NCBI GenBank assembly: GCA_919903585.1 | Contig: CAKKST010000294.1 | Location: 1-22,822 of the forward strand | Reading direction: 5' to 3' | DNA from: Nitrospiria bacterium | GTDB lineage: Bacteria > Nitrospirota > CAKKRA01 > 9FT-COMBO-42-15 | DNA: 22,822 nucleotides | Translations under genes and position numbers: made by a program | In this document: positions 6,311 through 12,617 of the stretch, in pieces | How the letters are laid out: the number at the start of each line of letters is the position of its first letter | How positions within the stretch are numbered: the stretch's first letter is position 1 | The notes under the pieces: model-generated | Databases searched by the model: none | What the model saw: only the letters and a program-made list of their open reading frames with translations | What the model was told of the DNA's origin: nothing

Positions 6311-6371
6311 TATTATTATAATGTTCTATAGAAAACTGAAAACTACAAAAAGAATTAAATAATCAGCGCTG

Positions 6372-6458
6372 TGGTGCCGAAGAGGGGACTCGAACCCCTA
6401 CAGGATTGCTCCCACCAGACCCTGAATCTGGCGTGTCTACCAATTTCACCACTTCGGC
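6372..6458 (-). tRNA. tRNA-Leu, anticodon CAG
   Basis: Read on the minus strand, the acceptor stem GCCGAAG/CTTCGGC is followed by discriminator A and an encoded CCA. The anticodon stem CCAGA/TCTGG holds the loop TTCAGGG, so the anticodon is CAG. The T arm is AGGGGTTCGAGTCCCCT and there is a long variable arm, as expected for a class II leucine tRNA. The length is 87 nt with CCA. Confidence 0.96.
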
Positions 6459-6479
6459 ATTATAAGCGAATGATAATGT

Positions 6480-6509
6480 AATATATCAGAGCCGTATCAC
6501 CATTGTCAA
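6480..6509 (-). promoter_or_regulatory. Promoter of tRNA-Leu
   Basis: TTGACA (6509-6504), 18 bp and TATATT (6485-6480). The predicted start is about 15 nt before the tRNA 5' end, which fits a stable RNA promoter. Confidence 0.75.
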
Positions 6510-6534
6510 TAGTTATAAGGCGCTATATTTTTTG

Positions 6535-6562
6535 TTGAATAAAATTAAAAAGGTGTTATAAT
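6535..6562 (+). promoter_or_regulatory. Probable promoter of the RDD/mreB operon
   Basis: TTGAAT (6535-6540), 16 bp and a perfect TATAAT (6557-6562). It is divergent from the tRNA promoter; the palindrome at 6584 would lie in the leader. Confidence 0.55.
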
Positions 6563-6583
6563 ATGATAACTTATGGGGATTAG

Positions 6584-6611
6584 GTAGGGGTTCAATATAT
6601 TGAACCCCTAC
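6584..6611. repeat. 28-bp perfect palindrome, GGGGTT variant
   Basis: The arms GTAGGGGTTCAAT/ATTGAACCCCTAC have an AT centre. Length and layout are the same as at 823-850, with two compensating pairs changed (CG to TT inside the arm), so pairing is kept while sequence differs. Confidence 0.85.
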
Positions 6612-6656
6612 TGCAGGTGGCATGGTTTTGAGGTGCTTACGGATCAGGAGGTTTTA

Positions 6657-7130
6657 ATGGAAGAGAAAGGAGAGGGTGCAAAGACCCTTCCAAAGGCAAA
6701 TACGTTGAACAGGTTTATTGCAAAGTTTATTGATGTATTAATTGCCGCTGCCCTCTCAAAACTGATTCCGCCTGTAGGCTTTTTTGCAGGATTCCTGTAT
6801 ATAATAATTGCAGACGGCTTTTTTGAGGGAAGGAGCATTGGGAAGAAATTAATCGGCCTTCAGGCCGTTGCACTAAATGACACAAGGGGGATCGGCTTCA
6901 GGGAGTCTGTTATCAGGAATATCCCCTTTGCCATTGCCTATAGTTTTTCACTTATCCCCTATGCGGGGATATTTTTTGGCCTTTTGATAATCGGCCTTGA
7001 AGGTCTTCTGGTAGTTGGCAATGAGAGAGGCTTGAGAATAGGTGATGAGCTGGCAAAGACACAGGTAGTTGACAATAGCAAAGCCATAAAAGAGACAGAG
7101 AGTCATAGTATCAAAGAGCCAGAGGGTTAA
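6657..7130 (+). CDS. RDD-family integral membrane protein
   Basis: This 157-aa protein starts at MEEKGEGAKT, preceded by CAGGAGG; an upstream TTG frame begins inside the palindrome and is rejected. RDD features: the first helix (NRFIAKFIDVLIA) has R19 and D26, the second helix is at about 41-57, then GRSIGKKLIGLQAV, and the last hydrophobic segment is at about 88-118. The function of the family is unsettled; some members are proposed ion exchangers or membrane anchors. The C-terminal tail after about residue 140 is polar and is encoded by the 8-bp-phased repeat, so it is probably not conserved. mreB follows after 76 bp. Confidence 0.85.
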   Translation: MEEKGEGAKTLPKANTLNRFIAKFIDVLIAAALSKLIPPVGFFAGFLYIIIADGFFEGRSIGKKLIGLQAVALNDTRGIGFRESVIRNIPFAIAYSFSLIPYAGIFFGLLIIGLEGLLVVGNERGLRIGDELAKTQVVDNSKAIKETESHSIKEPEG

Positions 7131-7186
7131 AATAGCAAAGGATTTATTAATCCTCTGACGCTTTGACGCTATGATACTTTAATATT
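7091..7186. repeat. 8-bp-phased inverted array overlapping the end of the RDD gene
   Basis: The left arm has five 8-mers in register: AGAGACAG, AGAGTCAT, AGTATCAA, AGAGCCAG, AGGGTTAA (7091-7130). After a 16-bp spacer the right arm has TTAATCCT, CTGACGCT, TTGACGCT, ATGATACT, TTAATATT (7147-7186). The arms are imperfect reverse complements (7101-7130 against 7147-7178). The array gives the RDD gene its last codons and stop and may form a long hairpin before mreB. Confidence 0.75.
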
Positions 7187-7206
7187 CTATATTAGGAGGA
7201 TAATTA

Positions 7207-8238
7207 ATGAGGTTTGATTCTATCTTTGGGTGGTTTTCAAATGACCTTGCCATTGACCTTGGCACAGCAAATACGCTGGTTTATGTAAGGGGAAGGGGCA
7301 TTGTCAGCAATGAGCCGTCTGTTGTGGCGATTCAAAAGGCCACTGGCAAGGTGCTGGCAGTTGGTTATGAGGCAAAGAGAATGCTCGGCAGGACGCCTGG
7401 GAATATCGTTGCCATCCGGCCGATGAGGGACGGCGTGATTGCAGATTTTGAGATAACAGAATTAATGCTCAGGCACTTTATCACAAAGGCTCACAACAGG
7501 GGAACATTTGTCCACCCGAGGATTATTATTGGCGTACCGTCTGGTATTACACAGGTAGAGCAGAGGGCTGTAAAGGATTCTGCACAGCTTGCCGGCGCAA
7601 GGGAGGTCTATCTCATTGAACAGCCTGTGGCAGCAGCCATTGGCGCTGGCATGCCCATTTCAGAGCCGTCAGGAAATATGGTTGTTGACATTGGCGGCGG
7701 CACCACTGATATTGCAGTCATATCTCTCGGCGGTATAGTCTACAGCAAGTCAATAAAGGTTGCCGGTGATAAGATGGACGAGGCGGTTTTAAGTTATATC
7801 AAGAGGAAGTACAACCTCCTCATTGGGGAATATATGTCAGAGCAGATAAAGTTTGAACTCGGCAGCGCCTATCCAATGGAAGAAAAGAAGACAATGGTTA
7901 TAAAGGGCCGCGACCTTGTCTCAGGAATACCAAAGACGCTTATTATTGATGATGCAGAGATAAGGGAGGCATTATCAGAGCCTATAATGGCCATTGTGAA
8001 TGCAGTTAAAGTTGCACTGGAGAATACACCGCCTGAGCTTGCAGGTGATATAATAGACAAGGGAGTAGTATTAACAGGCGGCGGCTCCCTATTAAAAAAT
8101 CTTGATATACGTTTAAGGGAAGAAACAAATCTACCCATTATTACTGTTGATGATCCATTAACCACAGTTGTTATGGGAACAGGGAAGGCCCTTGAAGAGC
8201 TTGACCTGTTGAAAAAGATAATGATCCTTTCCTCGTAA
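7207..8238 (+). CDS. mreB: Rod-shape-determining actin homologue MreB
   Basis: This 343-aa protein has the usual MreB length. Actin-fold ATP-site motifs are visible: phosphate 1 DLAIDLGTANTLVYV near the N-terminus, phosphate 2 VVDIGGGTTDIAVIS and the adenosine motif GVVLTGGGSLL near the end. An amphipathic N-terminus (RFDSIFGWFSN) fits membrane binding. MreB filaments under the inner membrane guide side-wall peptidoglycan synthesis. The start has TAGGAGGA upstream. mreC follows after 12 bp, so they share an mRNA. Confidence 0.98.
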   Translation: MRFDSIFGWFSNDLAIDLGTANTLVYVRGRGIVSNEPSVVAIQKATGKVLAVGYEAKRMLGRTPGNIVAIRPMRDGVIADFEITELMLRHFITKAHNRGTFVHPRIIIGVPSGITQVEQRAVKDSAQLAGAREVYLIEQPVAAAIGAGMPISEPSGNMVVDIGGGTTDIAVISLGGIVYSKSIKVAGDKMDEAVLSYIKRKYNLLIGEYMSEQIKFELGSAYPMEEKKTMVIKGRDLVSGIPKTLIIDDAEIREALSEPIMAIVNAVKVALENTPPELAGDIIDKGVVLTGGGSLLKNLDIRLREETNLPIITVDDPLTTVVMGTGKALEELDLLKKIMILSS

Positions 8239-8250
8239 GAAAGCAGCAGC

Positions 8251-9081
8251 ATGGCAAGGTTAAAGCCTCATTTCTTTTACACCCATAAAAGGGGGTTGCT
8301 CCTTATAGCCATTATCCTCATTGCTATCATACTGATGTCCCCTGACCTTCAAAAGAGGCCGAGATATTATCTGATAGAAAAGCCTGTGGTCTTTGTTATA
8401 TCCCTCTTTCAAAGAGGATTTACTCAGACAGGCACAGGCATCAAGGGCGTGTGGAGCAGCTACATAAACCTTATTGGTGTGCAGAAAGAGAATGCCCTAC
8501 TGAAACAAGAAATAGGGCATCTTAGGGCAGAGAACACAAGATATAAGGAGATGACGCACTCACTTGAACGGATGCAGACCCTTCTGGAGTTTAAGGAGAA
8601 TGCCCCTTTCAGGACAATATCAGTACGGGTAATTGGCAGGGACACTTCAAATCTCTTCAAAACCATTACTATTGACAGCGGCGAAGGCAACGGCATAAAG
8701 AAAGACATGGCCGTAATAACACCTGATGCTGTTGTTGGCCGCGTAATAAGGACCTCCCGTAATTCCTCGCTTGTGCTCCTTATGATTGACAGAAACAGCG
8801 CCATCGCCTCAATTATCCAGAGGACAAGGGATGAGGGCATAATTGAAGGCAGCGGAGGCAGTATTGCCAATTTAAAATATATCCAAATTTTATCTGATAT
8901 CCAGTCAGGGGATGCGGTGATTACATCAGGCATTGATGGGATATACCCAAAGGGCATGAATGTCGGCAGGGTTGTTTCTGCAAAAAAGGAGAGCGACGCC
9001 ATCTTTCAGGAGGTTGCGGTTGCCCCTGTTGTAGATTTTACGAGGCTTGAAGAGGTGTTGGTGGTGGTTGATAACGAGTGA
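8251..9081 (+). CDS. mreC: Rod-shape-determining protein MreC
   Basis: This 276-aa bitopic protein has a cytoplasmic basic start, one membrane helix at about residues 14-31 (RGLLLIAIILIAIILMS), a periplasmic coiled coil at about 75-115 (ENALLKQEIGHLRAENTRYKE) and two beta-barrel subdomains typical of MreC (for example SVRVIGRDTSNLFKTITIDSG and DAVVGRVI). It links MreB to PBP2 and helps activate the elongasome. There is no clear Shine-Dalgarno before ATG, so translation may depend on coupling to mreB. The 82-bp gap to mreD holds two hairpins. Confidence 0.96.
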   Translation: MARLKPHFFYTHKRGLLLIAIILIAIILMSPDLQKRPRYYLIEKPVVFVISLFQRGFTQTGTGIKGVWSSYINLIGVQKENALLKQEIGHLRAENTRYKEMTHSLERMQTLLEFKENAPFRTISVRVIGRDTSNLFKTITIDSGEGNGIKKDMAVITPDAVVGRVIRTSRNSSLVLLMIDRNSAIASIIQRTRDEGIIEGSGGSIANLKYIQILSDIQSGDAVITSGIDGIYPKGMNVGRVVSAKKESDAIFQEVAVAPVVDFTRLEEVLVVVDNE

Positions 9082-9088
9082 TAAAAAT

Positions 9089-9118
9089 AGTAGGGGCGAA
9101 CAGCCGTTCGCCCCTACT
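9089..9118. repeat. 30-bp palindromic repeat, GGGGCG family, between mreC and mreD
   Basis: The arms AGTAGGGGCGAAC/GTTCGCCCCTACT have the loop AGCC. It starts 7 bp after the mreC stop and has no T-run. A second small hairpin (TTCCGCA/TGCGGAA) follows at 9122-9140. It may protect upstream mRNA or reduce expression of mreD relative to mreC. Confidence 0.85.
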
Positions 9119-9163
9119 GGATTCCGCATCAGGTGCGGAACGACATTAAAAAGAGTATCTTAG

Positions 9164-9682
9164 ATGAAGAAGCTATTACTTCTAACAATTGGTCTGCTGA
9201 TTGTTCCCCTACAGTCAAGCCTTGCAAACAGCATTACATTGTGGGATGTAAAGCCTGATCTAATTTTTATATTTGTCTATGCCCTCGGCCTGATTTATAA
9301 TGAAGAAAAGGCCATGCTCATGGGTGCAGGACTCGGTTTTGTATCAGATGTATTTTCTGGCGGGCCTCTGGGGCTTAATCTCCTGACAAAGGGAATAACA
9401 GGTTTTGCCTCTGGGTTGCTCGGCAAAAGGGCAATCAATATGAGGCTCAGCCTTCAGATACTTGTAATATTTTTTATTACAATCATAGAGGTATTAGCAC
9501 AGGTGATACTCATTGGCATTTCTTCAAGAGGCGCTGCGCCTGCCATATGGATAAAGGCTGGCTTCTTACAGGCATTATATAACAGCCTGTTTGCCTTTCT
9601 TTTTTTCTGGCCTCTTATTAAGAGGCTTAAGAGGGAAAGGGAATGGGCAGGATCATTAAAGGAATCTATTCTCATCAGGTAG
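9164..9682 (+). CDS. mreD: Rod-shape-determining membrane protein MreD
   Basis: This 172-aa very hydrophobic protein has about five or six predicted membrane helices. Motifs of the family include WDVKPDLIFIFVYALGLIYNEEKAMLMGAGLGFVSDVFSGGPLGLNLLTKGITGF, in which the D..SG.PLG.N region is characteristic. MreD stabilises the MreC-PBP2-RodA complex in the inner membrane. No strong ribosome site precedes the ATG. mrdA begins 11 bp later. MreD sequences vary strongly, so part of the assignment rests on position. Confidence 0.93.
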   Translation: MKKLLLLTIGLLIVPLQSSLANSITLWDVKPDLIFIFVYALGLIYNEEKAMLMGAGLGFVSDVFSGGPLGLNLLTKGITGFASGLLGKRAINMRLSLQILVIFFITIIEVLAQVILIGISSRGAAPAIWIKAGFLQALYNSLFAFLFFWPLIKRLKREREWAGSLKESILIR

Positions 9683-9692
9683 GTAAATTAAA

Positions 9693-11510
9693 TTGTTAGA
9701 CAAACAGGAAGACTTAAAAGATATTCAGGGGAGGTTCCCTTTCTTAATAGCCTTTGTTGTTATAGCCTTTTTTGTCCTTTTGATCAGGACAGGCTATCTC
9801 CAGCTTATAAAGGGCGGACATTTTAAGGAACTCTCAGAGAGCAACCGTCTAAGGAGCCTGCCAATAGAGCCTTACAGAGGCCTTATCTTTGATAGAAATG
9901 GCGAACTCCTTGCACATAATGTACCTGCCTTTCATCTCTCCTTTATCCTTGAGGACTTAAAAGACAAAGCGACTACCATTAAGAAGGTCAGCGGGTTTGT
10001 AGGCATATCAGAAAAAGAGATTAATGAAAAAATAAAGGCAAAAAAAAATACCTATCCCTTTGCGCCTGTCAGGATAAAGGAGAATATAGGCGCTAAAGAG
10101 GTTGCGCTGATTGAAGCGCACAGGCTTGACCTTCCCGGTGTTATGGTTGAGGCTGTAGCAAGGAGGGAGTATCGTCATGGGAATATGGCAGCGCACCTCC
10201 TCGGCTATCTGAGCGAGATTACCCAGGGCCAGCTTGATAACGTTGTAAATGATACGGTATATCCCGGAATGACCGTCGGCCAGAATGGGGTAGAAAAAAC
10301 CTATGACGAGATATTGCGTGGAATCCCCGGCTATAAAGAGGTAGAGGTGGATGCATACGGCCATGAGGTGCGGCTCTTTAATATTGACAGGCCTGTTCGC
10401 GGCAATGATATCTATCTCACCATTGATATGAACCTGCAAAAGATAGCAGAAGATGCGCTTGGAAATGAATCGGGCGCAGTGGTTGCAGTGGATACAACAA
10501 GCGGCGATATCCTTGCCATGGCAAGCCATCCGCCCTATGACCATAATCTTTTATCAAAGAGGGTGAATGTTAAGGACTGGGAGGCGCTGATAAACGACCC
10601 TGCCACTCCCCTTAACAACAGGGCAATACAGGGGCTATATCCGCCGGGCTCTGTGTATAAGATTGTAACTGCCGCAGCAACGATTGAGAGGGAGACATTA
10701 GAGCTGGATGAAAATATTCAGTGCAAAGGCGGACTCCAGTTTGGCAGGAGATATTTTCGCGACTGGAAGGCAGGCGGACATGGCAATGTAGCCCTGCACA
10801 GGGCAATTGTTGAATCCTGCGATGTATATTTTTATAAGGCAGGGATTGCCCTCGGTGTGGATGGCATGGCTGATTATGCCCTTAGATTAGGACTCGGTTC
10901 GCCGACAGGTATTGACCTCCCCTCAGAAAAGGGAGGGCTCATACCTACCAAGTCATGGAAATTATCTGCAAGGAAACAGGAGTGGCTTGAGGGCGAGACG
11001 CTCTCTGTTGCCATCGGGCAGAGCTATGTCCTTACCACACCAATGCAGCTCGCAATGCTTATCAGTACTGTTGCAAATTCAGGTCTCAAACACAGGCCAA
11101 AGAGTGTATTTGGCATTAAGGATCAGAAGACAGGGGAATTATACAGATTCCCGCCTGTAGAAACAGGCAGGGTTGAAATAAGGGAGGAGACCTTTCAGAT
11201 ATTAAAGGCTGCCTTGCGGGGTGTAGTAAATGAACAGGGCGGTACAGCAGGGGGCGTGCGGTCCAAAATTGCCGAGATAGGCGGGAAGACCGGCACTGCG
11301 CAGGTTATTGCATTAAAGCCCAATCTGCCAAAGGAGCTTCTTAATCAGAAGAGATTTAAAGACCATGCCTTATTTGTTGCCTTTGCGCCTGTATCAGACC
11401 CGAGGATTGCAGTCTCGGTTGTGGTGGAACATGGCGGAAAGGGGAGCTCTGTTGCTGCCCCGATTGCAAAAAAAATTATAGAGGGTTATCTTAAGAATGT
11501 TAAATCTTAA
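9693..11510 (+). CDS. mrdA: Penicillin-binding protein 2, elongation-specific transpeptidase
   Basis: This 605-aa class B PBP has an N-terminal membrane helix (FLIAFVVIAFFVLLI, about 13-30), a pedestal domain starting at LRSLPIEPYRGLIFDRNG and a transpeptidase domain. Catalytic motifs are S320-VYK in PPGSVYK, the SxD variant at S375 (SCDVYFY) and K532-TG in GGKTGTAQ. It crosslinks side-wall peptidoglycan together with RodA. The start is TTG, with AGGTAGGT upstream; no ATG lies near. The end overlaps rodA by 14 bp. It is the target of mecillinam-type beta-lactams in other bacteria. Confidence 0.97.
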   Translation: MLDKQEDLKDIQGRFPFLIAFVVIAFFVLLIRTGYLQLIKGGHFKELSESNRLRSLPIEPYRGLIFDRNGELLAHNVPAFHLSFILEDLKDKATTIKKVSGFVGISEKEINEKIKAKKNTYPFAPVRIKENIGAKEVALIEAHRLDLPGVMVEAVARREYRHGNMAAHLLGYLSEITQGQLDNVVNDTVYPGMTVGQNGVEKTYDEILRGIPGYKEVEVDAYGHEVRLFNIDRPVRGNDIYLTIDMNLQKIAEDALGNESGAVVAVDTTSGDILAMASHPPYDHNLLSKRVNVKDWEALINDPATPLNNRAIQGLYPPGSVYKIVTAAATIERETLELDENIQCKGGLQFGRRYFRDWKAGGHGNVALHRAIVESCDVYFYKAGIALGVDGMADYALRLGLGSPTGIDLPSEKGGLIPTKSWKLSARKQEWLEGETLSVAIGQSYVLTTPMQLAMLISTVANSGLKHRPKSVFGIKDQKTGELYRFPPVETGRVEIREETFQILKAALRGVVNEQGGTAGGVRSKIAEIGGKTGTAQVIALKPNLPKELLNQKRFKDHALFVAFAPVSDPRIAVSVVVEHGGKGSSVAAPIAKKIIEGYLKNVKS

Positions 11511-12615
11511 ACAGATATACAACTTTGAGTGGAAATTTTTAGGGGTTGCCCTTCTTATCTCTGCTGTAGGTATACTTACGATCTACAGCGCTACACACAG
11601 CATATCATCCCATAGTGCAACGTCATATTATGGAAAGCAGATATACTGGATTATAATAGGGCTGATATTCCTGTTCCTCGCTGCTGCCATTGATTATCAT
11701 ACTGTAATTAAATATGCCTATGTGATCTATGGGATAACACTGCTGCTCCTTATTATAGTTCTTATAAAGGGGCGGACAGGCCTCGGGGCCCAGCGCTGGC
11801 TCGCTATCGGTCCACTCTCCTTCCAGCCGTCAGAACTTGCAAAGCTCGCAATTATAATATTCCTTGCAAGATATTTTTCAGACAAAAGGTCATCCGGCGG
11901 CTTTAAAATGAAAGAGCTTATTCTGCCTGCAGCGCTTGTATTAGCGCCCCTACTGCTCATATTAAAACAGCCCGACCTCGGCACTGCCCTTATGGCGCTT
12001 TTTATATTTGTAATGATTACACTGCTTGCAGGTGTAAGGATGCGCTCCTTACTCGTATTTATATTTGTAAATGTTATGACCATCCCGTTTATTGCGCACT
12101 ACTTCTGGGGCATGCTGAAGGGTTATCAGAAGAACCGCATACTCGCCTTTTTCAATCCTGAGATAGACCCGCAGGGCATTGGCTATCATATTATCCAGTC
12201 AAAGATTGCCATCGGCTCAGGCGGATTCTTTGGCAAGGGGCTTTTTCAGGGCACACAAAACAAGTTAAAATTTATCCCTGAGAAGCATACTGACTTTATC
12301 TTTTCTGTCTTTGCAGAGGAGTGGGGGTTTATTGGCGTACTCGTCCTCCTTTCGCTCTATCTTGTATTAATACTCTGGGGTATCACAATCGCATACAAGG
12401 CAAAGGACAGATCAGGCGCACTCCTCGCTGCCGGCATTGTCTGTATGACCACATTTTATTTTATTGTTAATGTTGGTATGACAATCGGCATTATGCCTGT
12501 TGTGGGGATACCGCTTCCATTAATGAGTTATGGCGGCACATCTATTATTACAACCATGATAGCCCTCGGGTTGTTAATTAATATAAAGATGCGGAGGCTG
12601 CTGCTGTTTTATTAA
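11497..12615 (+). CDS. rodA: SEDS peptidoglycan glycosyltransferase RodA
   Basis: This 372-aa polytopic protein has about ten membrane helices. SEDS-family markers include GAQRWLAIGPLSFQPSELAKLA, LLILKQPDLGTALM, and the essential acidic residue in the EKHTDFIFSVFAEEWGFIG loop (D266 in this chain). The C-terminal GIPLPLMSYGGTS is nearly invariant in the family. It polymerises lipid II in complex with PBP2. The start overlaps the mrdA end, so the pair is translationally coupled. RodA rather than FtsW follows from the mre-mrdA context. Confidence 0.97.
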   Translation: MLNLKQIYNFEWKFLGVALLISAVGILTIYSATHSISSHSATSYYGKQIYWIIIGLIFLFLAAAIDYHTVIKYAYVIYGITLLLLIIVLIKGRTGLGAQRWLAIGPLSFQPSELAKLAIIIFLARYFSDKRSSGGFKMKELILPAALVLAPLLLILKQPDLGTALMALFIFVMITLLAGVRMRSLLVFIFVNVMTIPFIAHYFWGMLKGYQKNRILAFFNPEIDPQGIGYHIIQSKIAIGSGGFFGKGLFQGTQNKLKFIPEKHTDFIFSVFAEEWGFIGVLVLLSLYLVLILWGITIAYKAKDRSGALLAAGIVCMTTFYFIVNVGMTIGIMPVVGIPLPLMSYGGTSIITTMIALGLLINIKMRRLLLFY

Positions 12616-12617
12616 AT

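Noticed and set aside
6600..6656. Extended N-terminus of the RDD protein from a TTG at 6600
   Set aside because: It would start in a palindrome without a ribosome site, whereas ATG at 6657 has CAGGAGG upstream.
7163..7193. Promoter for mreB with TTGACG as -35
   Set aside because: The hexamer is part of the phased repeat, and the -10 candidates TATTCT and TATATT are at 14 and 19 bp, outside good spacing.
8460..9002. Minus-strand frame of 180 codons inside mreC
   Set aside because: Antisense shadow of a well-supported gene.
10008..10544. Minus-strand frame of 178 codons inside mrdA
   Set aside because: Antisense to a conserved PBP2 gene, no recognisable domain and no ribosome site.
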